A stretch of 64,000 nucleotides of DNA from Antarcticibacterium sp. 1MA-6-2 (GTDB lineage Bacteria > Bacteroidota > Bacteroidia > Flavobacteriales > Flavobacteriaceae), in NCBI RefSeq assembly GCF_021535135.1, contig NZ_CP091036.1, positions 1,240,001 to 1,304,000 of the forward strand, in the 5' to 3' direction. Position 1 is the stretch's first letter, and each line of letters begins with the position of its first letter. Positions 20,344 through 28,832 of this stretch are shown here, piece by piece. A model generated the notes under the pieces. The model worked only from the letters and a program-made list of their open reading frames with translations, was not told where the DNA came from and made no database searches. Made by a program: the position numbers and the translations under genes.

Positions 20344-20979
20344 ATGAATGTTAAACTGGCATACAACCTTTGGGCTAGCCAATATGACAGTAACAAGAAC
20401 AGAACCCGCGACCTTGAGGCTTTATCTTTGAGATCTGCTTTGGCACACATTTCATTTAAGGAGTGTTTGGAAATTGGATGTGGAACGGGCAAAAATACTG
20501 AATGGCTACTAACAAAGGCAGAAAAAATTACTGCAGTCGACCTTTCTGATGAAATGCTTGCCAGAGCGCAGAAAAAGGTGAGTTTTGAGAGAGTGCAATT
20601 TGTTCAGGCAGATATTACTGAAGAATGGAATTTCATCGATAACACAAAATACGATCTGGTAGTTTTTAGTCTTGTTCTGGAGCATATCGAAAATCTGAAT
20701 CCCATATTTGAAAAAGTTTCCCAAATTTTACATTCCGAAGGAATGGTTTATCTGGGGGAACTTCATCCATTTAAGCAGTACCTCGGCACAAAAGCAAGAT
20801 TTGAAACAGAGATGGGCCTACAGGAAGTAAATTGTTTCACTCATCACATTTCAGACTTTACCCGGGCCACTGAAAAAAACGGACTGGAACTTATCAAATT
20901 GGAGGAGCATTTTGATAATCCTGAAAAATCTACACCACCACGAATTCTTGCCCTTCTCTTTAGAAAAAAGAAACCCTAA
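20344..20979 (+). CDS. Class I SAM-dependent methyltransferase
   Basis: 211 residues. Motif I is LEIGCGTGK (about 42-50), the acidic residue after strand 2 is in AVDLSDEML, motif II is QADITEE, and the post-motif region YDLVVFSLVLEHIEN follows. This layout is the BioC/UbiE-like class. The N-terminal YNLWASQYD is common in small-molecule methyltransferases. Substrate unknown. Single gene, 48-60 bp upstream of the ATP-grasp-like gene in the same direction. Confidence 0.85.
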   Translation: MNVKLAYNLWASQYDSNKNRTRDLEALSLRSALAHISFKECLEIGCGTGKNTEWLLTKAEKITAVDLSDEMLARAQKKVSFERVQFVQADITEEWNFIDNTKYDLVVFSLVLEHIENLNPIFEKVSQILHSEGMVYLGELHPFKQYLGTKARFETEMGLQEVNCFTHHISDFTRATEKNGLELIKLEEHFDNPEKSTPPRILALLFRKKKP

Positions 20980-21039
20980 AAATTAGTAAGAACTTAATCG
21001 GTAAAACCAAAAAATTACAGCCTATACATGCAGCAAAAG

Positions 21040-21849
21040 ATGAAGAAAATTTTATACCTCACAAACTTCTATTATGAGGCAAACGGAAGGGAATATTTTA
21101 GAGAAGATCTCTATATAACCTCCAAACTGAAGGAGCACTTTCATCTACTTATTGCACATCCACAACAAGCCCTGGAATTTCTGGATTGTGCCGATCTTAT
21201 AGTTTTTAGAAACACTAATCCGGTTTTGGAATATCAGGAATATTTTCAAAAATTTCTGAAGGAGATTAAGAAAAGGAATATTCTTACTTTTAATTCCTTT
21301 GACGGAAAAGCCGACATCCAGGGAAAACAGTATTTAGTTGATCTTACAAATTTGAATTACCCTGTAATACCAACAGTTAGCACTTTAGAAGAATTGCCGC
21401 GGTTAGGAATTTCGGATAAATATATTGTGAAGATTAAAAATGGGGCAGACTCTATAGGAATGGAAATTCTCACTAAAAAAGAGCTTGAGGAGACTGACCT
21501 AAAAGGAAAGCTGATCCAGCCGTTTACAGATTTTAAACACGAAGTTTCCTTTTATTATTTAAATAAAGAATTTCAATACGCCTTATACGCACCCAACAAG
21601 GAGAAACGCTGGCAACTGGAAGAATATAAAGCAACTCCGGAGGATCTGAAATTTGCAAAGCTATTCATCGAATGGAATAATATTGAGCGGGGGATTACAA
21701 GGGTAGATGCGTGCCGTTTACCAGATGGTTCCCTGCTTCTTGTAGAGCTTGAAGATCTTAACCCTTATCTTTCACTGGATCTACTCGAAAATGAGAAACG
21801 TGATAAATTTGTATATAACTTTATACAAGTATTAAGAGAGGTGGAATAG
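21040..21849 (+). CDS. ATP-grasp-like protein
   Basis: About 269 residues from ATG 21040 (MKKILYLTNF); an ATG four codons upstream (21028) is also possible. The C-terminal half has ATP-grasp features: YIVKIKNGADSIG as a nucleotide-binding strand pair, TRVDACRLPDGSLLLVELE, and ELEDLNPYLSL carrying the metal-binding E and N. These resemble the glutathione-synthetase-type fold. The ligated substrate is unknown. Follows the methyltransferase, so possibly one two-gene unit. Confidence 0.65.
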   Translation: MKKILYLTNFYYEANGREYFREDLYITSKLKEHFHLLIAHPQQALEFLDCADLIVFRNTNPVLEYQEYFQKFLKEIKKRNILTFNSFDGKADIQGKQYLVDLTNLNYPVIPTVSTLEELPRLGISDKYIVKIKNGADSIGMEILTKKELEETDLKGKLIQPFTDFKHEVSFYYLNKEFQYALYAPNKEKRWQLEEYKATPEDLKFAKLFIEWNNIERGITRVDACRLPDGSLLLVELEDLNPYLSLDLLENEKRDKFVYNFIQVLREVE

Positions 21850-21879
21850 TCATCGACAACAAACGACAAAGATCCCTTA

Positions 21880-22649
21880 CTACAATTTCTTTGCCTCTTC
21901 CCAGAATACATCCATTTCAGCCAAAGTCATTTCGCTTAACGGCTTGTTCTTTTCTTTGGCTTTGTTTTCCAGATATTTGAATCTCTTGATAAATTTCTTG
22001 TTGGTACGCTCCAGGGCGTTTTCAGGGTTTATATTTAAAAAACGGGCATAATTTATCAGCGAAAACAAAACGTCTCCAAATTCTGCTTCCATTTTATCCT
22101 GGTCCTGAACCTGAAGTTCATGATGCAGTTCATCCAGTTCCTCTTTCAGCTTTTCAAAAACCTGTTCCGGTTCTTCCCAGTCAAATCCTACCCCTGCCAC
22201 TTTATCCTGGATCCTGCTGGCCTTAACCAGGGCAGGTAGAGAAGCACTCCTTCCAGAACGCTTTTCTTCCCTTCCTTCAACTTCAATTTTTCCCAATTCT
22301 TCTTTACATCTTCTTCGTCGGCCACTTCTACATCACCATAGATATGAGGATGCCTGTCAATTAACTTATCGCAGATACTGTTGGCGACATCGGCTATATC
22401 AAAATCATTTGTTTCACTCCCAATTTTGGCGTAGAATACCAGGTGTAATAAAATATCACCCAGTTCCTTTTTGATCTCTTCCCTGTCTTTTTCAAGAATG
22501 GCATCTCCCAGTTCATAAACCTCTTCTATCGTAAGATGCCTCAAGCTTTCCATTGTTTGCTTCCTGTCCCACGGGCATTGCTCCCGCAGTTCATCCATAA
22601 TGGTTAGTAATCTGTCAAAGGCAAGTAATTGATCTTTTCTGGAATTCAT
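21880..22649 (-). CDS. mazG: Nucleoside triphosphate pyrophosphohydrolase MazG (frameshift near 22244)
   Basis: Start at 22649 (MNSRKDQL). Two MazG repeats: CPWDRKQTMESL with EEVYELGDAI and KKELGDILLHLVFYA in the first, and GFDWEEPEQVFEKLKEELDEL with EAEFGDVLFSLINYA in the second. The EExxE and ExxD metal sites are intact in both. The frame shifts at about 22241-22247, between VLEG and SLPALVKA. The family has VP-x-SLPALVKA there, so about four bases are missing and GCCGGT is expected. MazG hydrolyses NTPs to NMP and pyrophosphate. Confidence 0.9.
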
Positions 22650-22716
22650 AATCTTCATTTTTGTAAAAATACGATTGTGAGGAAATATTAGCTATTTCAA
22701 TATTCAATTCTATCAA

Positions 22717-22752
22717 CAAAAAAAGCAGCTTTATTATAAATAAAACTGCTTT
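22717..22752 (-). terminator. Intrinsic terminator for the DUF5606 gene
   Basis: Stem AAAGCAG (22722-22728) with CTGCTTT (22746-22752), extended by TTTAT/ATAAA. The A-run at 22717-22724 reads as a T-run on the minus strand, so it ends minus-strand transcription. Confidence 0.7.
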
Positions 22753-22776
22753 CAGATTTGTTTCTAAGAGAAGATT

Positions 22777-23241
22777 CTATTCCTCTTCGTCTTTTGTTTT
22801 ATCTACTTTCTCTTTAGTTTTATCTGCTTCTTCGGTGGATTCTTTGTCAGATTCCTTAGAAAAATCAGTAAATCCATTGCTAACCAAAAGATTATACCAT
22901 TGAATAATTTTTTTGATATCGCTCTGGTAAACTCTGTCAACATCATAATCAGGTAGGACTTCAGCAAAATAATTCTCAAGTTCTTTTTTCGATGCCTTGT
23001 GATCTATAGCCTGTCCTCCATCTTCTTTCTCATATATTTTCTGAAAAATTGTCCCCAAAGGCACTTCTTCAGAATAAGTATAAACCGCTATTTCACTTAA
23101 GAGGCTTACATTGTTACGTACACTAACTGAAATCTTTTTTCCTTCAGTTATAGATTTTGCTACAAAACCTCCTCTTGTTTGTGCCGTTAATTCATATAAT
23201 CCCGGTTTACCGGAAATTGATAATATTTTTTCTAAACCCAT
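22777..23241 (-). CDS. DUF5606 domain-containing protein
   Basis: 154 residues. It matches the small Bacteroidota family DUF5606: N-terminal EKILSISGKPGLYELTAQTR, central IFQKIYEKEDG, and C-terminal DIKKIIQWYNLLVSNG, followed by an acidic Lys/Glu tail. Function unknown. It lies downstream of def in the same direction (58-bp gap); def-DUF5606-mazG order is common in Flavobacteriia, as I recall. Confidence 0.88.
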   Translation of the reverse strand: MGLEKILSISGKPGLYELTAQTRGGFVAKSITEGKKISVSVRNNVSLLSEIAVYTYSEEVPLGTIFQKIYEKEDGGQAIDHKASKKELENYFAEVLPDYDVDRVYQSDIKKIIQWYNLLVSNGFTDFSKESDKESTEEADKTKEKVDKTKDEEE

Positions 23242-23299
23242 CGCGTCATCTTAATTTTGGCTGGCAAATATCATATCTCTTCAAGTAATATCAAAGGAT

Positions 23300-23890
23300 T
23301 CAACGGCCTTTTTTCATTGCCGGAAAGCGCATCCTGTAATCGCACTGTATCTTCCCTTTTGATATATTGCTGAGTTTCCCCTTTATAAGCCTTTTCTTCA
23401 GGCTTGAGAGTTTATCAGTAAACAGGATCCCTTCAATATGATCGTACTCATGCTGAATGACCCTGGCAGCTACCCCTTCGTATACTTCCCGATGTGTATC
23501 AAAGTTTTCATCCTGATATTCTATAGTAATCTTAGGTTTCCGGAATACGTCTTCCCGAACATCAGGAATACTAAGACATCCTTCATTAAAAGCCCACTCC
23601 TCCCCTTCTTCACTAATTATCTCAGCATTTATAAAAACCTTTTTTAGATCTTTTAAAACTGCCTTTTCAGACTCTTCCAGAGATTCATCTTCAGAAAATG
23701 CCGTAGGATCAATAATAAAAAGACGTATGGGAAGTCCTATTTGCGGTGCCGCAAGCCCAACGCCGTAGGCTTCGTACATGGTTTCCCACATATTTTCAAT
23801 AAGCTCTTTTAAGTTAGGATAGTCCTCTTCTATTTCTTTCGCTTTTTTCCTGAGAACAGGATCTCCATAAGCTACAATCGGTAAAATCAT
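23300..23890 (-). CDS. def: Peptide deformylase
   Basis: 196 residues. All three motifs are present: GVGLAAPQIG (43-52), EGCLSIP with metal ligand C105, and QHEYDH with H147, E148 and H151. It removes the formyl group from the N-terminal Met of new proteins. The insertion SEDESLEESEKAV (about 67-79) is typical of Bacteroidota enzymes. It lies just downstream of ruvX in the same direction. Confidence 0.97.
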   Translation of the reverse strand: MILPIVAYGDPVLRKKAKEIEEDYPNLKELIENMWETMYEAYGVGLAAPQIGLPIRLFIIDPTAFSEDESLEESEKAVLKDLKKVFINAEIISEEGEEWAFNEGCLSIPDVREDVFRKPKITIEYQDENFDTHREVYEGVAARVIQHEYDHIEGILFTDKLSSLKKRLIKGKLSNISKGKIQCDYRMRFPAMKKGR

Positions 23891-23940
23891 TTTATTCCTT
23901 TTCGCCTCTACCTGCTTTAGTTTGCATCGGGCATTTATTA

Positions 23941-24348
23941 TTATTTATATAAATATGACTGAAGAATAATAGTCGCGCTTATCTCATCAAGCAGGGACTT
24001 ATCCTGACGCTTCTTCTTTTTCAATCCGCTGTCAATCATAGTTCTTACAGCCATTTTTGAAGTAAAGCGTTCATCAACTCTCTTCATCTCCATCTGCGGA
24101 AATTTTTCCTGAAACTTCTTCAAAAATTCAAGAATAGCGCCTTCACTTTGGGAAGCTGTATTATCCATTTGCTTAGGTTCCCCTACAAGGACAAGCTCCA
24201 CATTTTCTTCCTTAAAATATTTCTCCAGGTAAGGCATCAACTCTGCAGTAGGAACTGTCCCCAGTCCGGAAGCAATGATCTGCATCTCATCAGTCACTGC
24301 TATTCCTGTGCGTTTCATCCCGTAATCTAGAGCCATTATTCTCGCCAT
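23941..24348 (-). CDS. ruvX: Holliday junction resolvase-like RuvX/YqgF
   Basis: 135 residues, RNase H fold: MALDYGMKRTGIAV at the N-terminus, VGEPKQMDNT in the middle, and MKRVDERFTS then SLLDEISATIILQSYL at the C-terminus. In most bacteria the family matures the 5' end of 16S pre-rRNA; it was named as a resolvase. First gene of the minus-strand ruvX-def-DUF5606 run. Confidence 0.95.
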   Translation of the reverse strand: MARIMALDYGMKRTGIAVTDEMQIIASGLGTVPTAELMPYLEKYFKEENVELVLVGEPKQMDNTASQSEGAILEFLKKFQEKFPQMEMKRVDERFTSKMAVRTMIDSGLKKKKRQDKSLLDEISATIILQSYLYK

Positions 24349-24511
24349 GAAAATATTTTTGGCAAATGTAAGCTTAAATAGGCAATATTAAAACCGAAGG
24401 AAGCCTGGGTAAAAGATTGTCTCCGGGATTTTTCACCATAAGATGATTTTTGTTTTAGGAACTTCAGATAAACAACGCAAGCAACATTAAAGTGTACTTA
24501 ATTCAAATATT

Positions 24512-24519
24512 TATATTTG
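24512..24519 (+). promoter_or_regulatory. -7 promoter element (TATATTTG)
   Basis: Matches TAnnTTTG and ends 16 bp before the dapD ATG. No clear TTG upstream at the proper spacing. Confidence 0.55.
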
Positions 24520-24535
24520 CACAAAACAACCATTA

Positions 24536-25351
24536 ATGAAAAATTTACAGGAACAGATCGAGAAAGCCTGGGAAGACAGAAGTCTCCTCGGCGAATCAAA
24601 TACTATAGATGCCATTCGCAGGGTAATCCATCTCCTGGATTCAGGAGAATTACGCGTTGCCGAGCCTACTTCAAATGGCTGGCAGGTAAATGAATGGGTG
24701 AAAAAAGCAGTGGTTCTTTATTTCCCTATTCAAAAAATGAAAACCCTGGAAGCCGGAATATTCGAGTACCACGATAAGATGCCTCTCAAGACAGGATATG
24801 CTGAAAAAGGGATAAGAGTAGTGCCTAATGCAGTGGCAAGATACGGTGCATATATTTCGTCAGGAGTGATATTGATGCCGAGCTATGTCAACATTGGCGC
24901 TTATGTAGACGAAGGGACAATGGTAGACACATGGGCGACAGTGGGAAGCTGCGCTCAAATAGGAAAAAATGTTCACCTGAGCGGTGGAGTTGGTATTGGG
25001 GGAGTTCTGGAGCCTTTACAGGCTGCACCTGTAATTATTGAAGATAATGCTTTTATAGGCTCAAGATGTATTGTGGTAGAGGGAATAAGAGTAGAAAAAG
25101 AAGCCGTTCTTGGAGCTAATGTCGTTCTAACAGCCTCTACTAAGATTATTGATGTTACAGGAGACGAACCAAAGGAATTTAAAGGTTATGTCCCATCAAG
25201 ATCTGTGGTGATTCCCGGAAGTTATACCAAAAAATTTCCTGCAGGAGAATACCAGGTGCCTTGTGCTTTAATTATTGGAAAAAGAAAAGAGAGCACCAAC
25301 AAAAAAACATCCTTAAATGATGCACTAAGGGAATATAACGTGGCGGTTTAA
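24536..25351 (+). CDS. dapD: 2,3,4,5-tetrahydropyridine-2,6-dicarboxylate N-succinyltransferase
   Basis: 271 residues, full length. N-terminal helical domain, then the left-handed beta-helix of hexapeptide repeats (about 95-215; for example SSGVILMPSYVNIGAYVDEG and GSCAQIGKNVHLSGGVGIGG), and the C-terminal AGEYQVPCALIIGKRK. It succinylates tetrahydrodipicolinate in lysine and diaminopimelate synthesis. Its stop is followed directly by a palindromic element that is split by the IS110 insertion. Confidence 0.97.
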   Translation: MKNLQEQIEKAWEDRSLLGESNTIDAIRRVIHLLDSGELRVAEPTSNGWQVNEWVKKAVVLYFPIQKMKTLEAGIFEYHDKMPLKTGYAEKGIRVVPNAVARYGAYISSGVILMPSYVNIGAYVDEGTMVDTWATVGSCAQIGKNVHLSGGVGIGGVLEPLQAAPVIIEDNAFIGSRCIVVEGIRVEKEAVLGANVVLTASTKIIDVTGDEPKEFKGYVPSRSVVIPGSYTKKFPAGEYQVPCALIIGKRKESTNKKTSLNDALREYNVAV

Positions 25352-25353
25352 AA

Positions 25354-25371
25354 TCCCCCTAACCCCCGAAG
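25354..25371 (+). repeat. Left half of a palindromic intergenic element, split by IS110
   Basis: TCCCCCTAACCCCCGAAG lies 3 bp after dapD. Joined to the sequence right of the IS (GGGGAGTTGC from 26698) it restores CCCCGAAGGGG-type symmetry, a REP-like element of a kind common in Flavobacteriia. The last two bases AG (25370-25371) are the duplicated core. Confidence 0.75.
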
Positions 25372-25469
25372 ATACTATGGTGAATTCCTAATTATATAGA
25401 GATTATCTCTTCTTTTTTTTAATTTTGTTTAAAAGAAGGCTTCGGTCAATTCGTTGATTCGAAGTCTAT

Positions 25470-26537
25470 CTAGTGCGGGGCTTTGGGCTCCGCTTTTTTT
25501 GGAATTTGGTTTATACTTTTATTTTCTTTTTTTGATTGGGTCCAGTCATAATCCTTTCTATATTCTTCATCTTTTTTCCAGAGGGTATAGGCAAGGATCA
25601 ATAATTTTCTCATTCCGGCTACTATGCCTTTTCTTTTAATATCTGGATTTCTCTCTTTCACTCTTTCATATAATTTTTTAATAGGCTCATTAGCTTGAAC
25701 AGCACTCATAGAAGGCATATATAAAGCCTGGCGTATCCTTGTGTTACCTCGTTTTGAGATTCTTGTTTTCCCTTTATATTTTCCAGACTCATTTTGTGTT
25801 ACATCTAATCCCGCATAGCTTACCAATTGGCTAATGTTATTAAAAAGAGCAAATCCATTTGTTTCACATACTAAAATCACTGCTGTTTCAAACCCTAATC
25901 CTGGGGTGGTTTTTATTTTTCTTATTTTCTCTTTTAAAACCACATCCTGATTTACCTTGGCTTTAATATCTTTTTTAATGAGCTTAATGGCTTTTTCAAA
26001 GAATTCAATTTGTTCTCTCTTTAATTTTAAAACGACTTCCAGCTTTCTATGAGACTTTTCAAGGGCATGAAGTTGCGATTGGGCTCGTTGCTTTTCTTTT
26101 TTAATACTAAGAAGTTCTCTACATAGATCCCTAAGATCTTTATAGCCTGGGGACATTGGTTGCCATTCTTCCAGTTTTCTTTCTATTCCAAAACTAATCA
26201 TCTTTGAGTCACCCTTGTCTGTTTTTGTTTTGATATTAAGGCTCTTAGCGTAGTTCTTGATTTTATTAGCCAGCACTACAGATACATTCTGGTCATTAGC
26301 ATATAGAAAATATGCCAGATTCTCATAATAGATCCCTGTGGCCTCCATTACGAACTTGAGAGAATAATTATTCTTTTGCTGTTTTAAAGCCCAAGAATAG
26401 AATTCCTGGAATCCTTTTTCTGTATTTTCAAAAGTACGGGTGCCTTTAATCTTAATAACATCATTTTCTGTTCTTAATTTAATACAGGCATGAAAATCAT
26501 TCATAGAGATATCAATGCCAACCACAAGCTTTTTCAT
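25470..26537 (-). CDS. IS110-family transposase
   Basis: 355 residues, uninterrupted. The N-terminal RuvC-like DEDD domain has D9 (VGIDIS), E65 (VMEATGIY), D107 and D110 (KTDKGD). A coiled-coil-rich middle follows. The C-terminal Transposase_20 domain begins KTTPGLGFETAVILV and contains SYAGLDVTQNESG and RISKRGNTRIRQALYM. Recombinases of this family use a bridge RNA that pairs with both donor and target. The tail is Lys-rich. A hairpin overlaps the stop. Confidence 0.95.
   Translation of the reverse strand: MKKLVVGIDISMNDFHACIKLRTENDVIKIKGTRTFENTEKGFQEFYSWALKQQKNNYSLKFVMEATGIYYENLAYFLYANDQNVSVVLANKIKNYAKSLNIKTKTDKGDSKMISFGIERKLEEWQPMSPGYKDLRDLCRELLSIKKEKQRAQSQLHALEKSHRKLEVVLKLKREQIEFFEKAIKLIKKDIKAKVNQDVVLKEKIRKIKTTPGLGFETAVILVCETNGFALFNNISQLVSYAGLDVTQNESGKYKGKTRISKRGNTRIRQALYMPSMSAVQANEPIKKLYERVKERNPDIKRKGIVAGMRKLLILAYTLWKKDEEYRKDYDWTQSKKENKSINQIPKKAEPKAPH
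25475..25500 (+). terminator. Terminator-like hairpin overlapping the transposase stop
   Basis: GCGGGGC (25475-25481) pairs with GCTCCGC (25487-25493, one G-T pair), followed on the + strand by eight T. It would stop transcription coming from dapD from running antisense through the transposase. Confidence 0.6.
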
Positions 26538-26695
26538 AAAAGGTTTTTTAAATTAAAGGAATTCTTCTTTTTATCTTTCCTCGTAATTATACGGGATACA
26601 AGTGATATACAAGTTCCCTAGATACTATTCAGATTTTGAGAAGAAAAGAAACAGGAGCAAAATCTTCGGGTCGATATACATCAAAAGAGTTATCT
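26538..26695 (-). ncRNA. Candidate bridge RNA region of the IS110 element
   Basis: Non-coding end upstream of the transposase. Within it 26618-26628 (CTAGATACTAT) equals the predicted circular donor junction TATCT-AG-ATACTAT over 11 bases across the core. CTTCGGG at 26664-26670 is complementary to the target half CCCGAAG. Between them an 8-bp perfect stem (AGATTTTG 26631-26638, CAAAATCT 26658-26665) is present. In IS621 such guides sit in two loops of the bridge RNA. Exact RNA ends are not visible, and the left target guide and right donor guide were not identified with certainty. Confidence 0.6.
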
Positions 26696-26707
26696 AGGGG
26701 GAGTTGC
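26696..26707 (+). repeat. Right half of the split palindromic element
   Basis: Second core copy AG (26696-26697) followed by GGGGAGTTGC. With the left half at 25354-25371 it gives the presumed uninterrupted target. Confidence 0.7.
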
Positions 26708-26874
26708 TAATCCTGTTCCTTCCTTAGTTATAATTAAAATAACCAAGATAATCTCTACTAACAAAATCTTATATTTGAAATAGTAATCAAGATTCAAACA
26801 TACGAGGGGGAATTATTGCGGGAAAATAATTTTTGATCATGAATAAGAGAAAATCATATTTCAACAAATAAAAG

Positions 26875-26905
26875 CTCCTCCCCTTTGGGGAGGTTGGGTG
26901 GGGCC
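26875..26905. repeat. Second REP-like palindrome
   Basis: CCTCCCC (26878-26884), TTT, GGGGAGG (26888-26894), followed by TTGGGTGGGGCC. On the minus strand the order CCCC-x-AACC-x-CCCC-AAAGGGGAG parallels the element split by the IS, so both belong to one family. It lies in the leader of the GT9 gene, 12 bp before its ATG. Confidence 0.7.
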
Positions 26906-26906
26906 A

Positions 26907-27995
26907 ATGAAGATACTTGTAATTCAGCAAAAAATGATTGGGGACGTACTTACGTCCTCAATTTTATTTGAAGCTCTGAAAAAAGAGTATCCTAAAGCTG
27001 AACTGCATTATCTTATATACAGACATACCCTCGCTGTTGTAGAAAATAATCCTTTTATAGACAAAATTATTCCGTTTGATAAACAAACTGAGAAACCTCT
27101 TAGGCTTTATACTTTTCTTAAGGGAATTAAGCGGGAAAAATATGATGTCATCATTGATGTTTATTCGAAAATAGGAACGGCAATCATTTCTTCTTCTTCC
27201 GGAGCAAAAATTACTGTTTCCTACGACAAATGGTACACCCGTAAATTTTATACCCATACCGTCTCTCGAAATACCAAAGCGGAAACTGCGGCTTAAGCCC
27301 TTGCTATTGAGAATCGATTAAGATTACTTTCTCCAATTGTAGAAAATATTCCAAAGCTCATTAAACCGAAGATTTATCTTACAGAAGCAGAAATTGAGCA
27401 GGCAAAGGATACGCTCCGAAATGCAGGAATATCATCAGAAAAACTGCTGCTAATGGTTTCTGTTCTTGGAAGTTCTACTGAAAAAACATATCCTCACAAA
27501 TACCTGGCAACTCTTCTGAATCAAATAGTTGAGGAAACAGAGGCTCAGCTTCTTTTCAATTATATTCCTAATCAGCTGGAGGATGCGCAACAGATTTTTA
27601 GATACTGTAAATCTAAGACACAGGAACACATATTCCTAAATGTTTTTGGTAAGAGCCTCAGGGAATTTATGGGTTTAACTTCACAATGCGATGCATTATT
27701 TGGCAACGAAGGCGGTGCTGTAAACATGGCTAAAGCTCTGGATGTTCCTAGCTTTGCTATTTTTTCGCCAGCAGTTAATAAGGAGGACTGGTCTCTTTTT
27801 GAAAGTGAAGAGAACGTTGCGGTACATCTAAAAGATTTTCAGCCAGACCTATTTCCTGAGGAATCAAAAAGCACCCTCAAAAAAAGATCGGCTGAACTTT
27901 ATTTAGAGTTTACACCGGAATTTATTTCAGAGAAACTGTCAACATTTTTGAAGATTCTTCCGAAGGAGAAAAAACCAGAAGGAAAAACCACCTAG
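26907..27995 (+). CDS. Glycosyltransferase family 9 (heptosyltransferase-like), stop at 27294
   Basis: Start at 26907 (MKILVIQQKMIGDVL); the ATG at 26898 lies in the palindrome. Typical GT9 parts: the N-terminal QQKMIGDVLTSS, ALKKEYPKAELHYL, then GNEGGAVNMAKALDVP with the nucleotide-sugar site. In-frame TAA at 27294-27296 interrupts KAETAA and LAIENRLRLLSP; the frame is unchanged across it. The family has Gly before LAIENR, and GCTTAAGCC fits a miscalled GCCGGC. It likely adds heptose or a related sugar to the lipopolysaccharide core. First gene of the glycan cluster. Confidence 0.85.
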
Positions 27996-28759
27996 TCCCC
28001 TTTCCAAAACTTTATCTTTTTCTTCATTCTTTGCTTCCGCTGGAACTTCTCCTGAAATTGTACCGTGTATAACCACATTTTCCCGAATACTTCGGCTTCA
28101 GGTTTGTTTATTAATTTGGAATATTCATTGGCCATGACTTCCACCATTTCTTTCTTTGGAGTAAGCCGGGAGAAATTTTTCATCCTCTCCTCAAAATTGA
28201 GTTCCTTAAAGTTCATCCTGTTAAGATCTACAAGATAGAATTTATAAGCTCCTCCATTTAATTGTATAAGGGTGTTTCCCGGAGAATGGTCAAGAAACTC
28301 CACCCCTTTTTCATGAAGATCATAAGTGAACCTCGTGAAAGCACGCAAAATTTTCTCATTATCAGGAAAGTCCGGCTCCTGCACCAGCTCCCGATAGGTC
28401 AGATTATATTCCAGGTGCTCACTAACGTAGTAGCTTCTTTGAAAAGCAACGACAGACTTTTCTTCAGCATAAGCAATGGGTTGAGGAGTCCCTATATTTT
28501 TCGAGAGAAGATGTTCTGCATAAGCAAATGAACGTTCAGCTTTAGATTTTCTAAAAAACCTGTAAGCTATCTTATTAACGGCATTGGGTATTTTAAACGA
28601 TTTAATATTTATTGTTTTCTCTCCAAGTATAAACAGTTTAATACTGTTACGTTGTCCATCATTTAGCAGCATTCCCTGCTCAGAAAATTCGTGCACAAAG
28701 AATTTAATTCTCTTTCTGTCTGCCGCTGCCTTAAAAAAAGGGGAAAATGTCCATTCCAT
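27992..28759 (-). CDS. Lipopolysaccharide kinase-like (InaA/RfaP/KdkA type)
   Basis: 255 residues with a protein-kinase-like fold. The catalytic loop is FLDHSPGNTLI (D-x-x-x-x-N) and the metal Asp is in YLVDLNRMNF. The N-terminal lobe has a Lys in KIAYRFFRKSK. Family members phosphorylate Kdo or heptose of the lipid A core. Its stop codon overlaps that of the GT9 gene in the palindrome CTAG (27992-27995), so the two convergent genes have no space between them. Confidence 0.75.
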   Translation of the reverse strand: MEWTFSPFFKAAADRKRIKFFVHEFSEQGMLLNDGQRNSIKLFILGEKTINIKSFKIPNAVNKIAYRFFRKSKAERSFAYAEHLLSKNIGTPQPIAYAEEKSVVAFQRSYYVSEHLEYNLTYRELVQEPDFPDNEKILRAFTRFTYDLHEKGVEFLDHSPGNTLIQLNGGAYKFYLVDLNRMNFKELNFEERMKNFSRLTPKKEMVEVMANEYSKLINKPEAEVFGKMWLYTVQFQEKFQRKQRMKKKIKFWKGD

Positions 28760-28832
28760 AAGGCAAATTTAACATAATAGCGTATAATTGCAGCTAAATA
28801 ACCTTTGAATATAAAAGCCTTAATTTAATTCT

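Larger units (their letters stand above)
25372..26697 (-). mobile_element. IS110-family insertion sequence
   Basis: 1,326 bp including one core copy. It encodes a DEDD transposase on the minus strand. No terminal inverted repeats and only a 2-bp duplication (AG on +, CT on the transposase strand, at 25370-25371 and 26696-26697), as expected of the IS110 group. The longer non-coding end (about 158 bp) lies 5' of the transposase. That places it in the IS110 subgroup rather than IS1111. Integration is in the loop of a REP-like palindrome, as known for IS621 and some Pseudomonas IS110 elements. Confidence 0.85.

Noticed and set aside
20187..20492. 101-codon minus-strand frame overlapping the methyltransferase start
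   Set aside because: Composition looks like a shadow; the + strand gene is clear.
25365..26670. CCCGAAGAT / ATCTTCGGG as terminal inverted repeats of the IS
   Set aside because: The left copy lies mostly in the target palindrome outside the element and the right copy is internal; better explained as target and guide.
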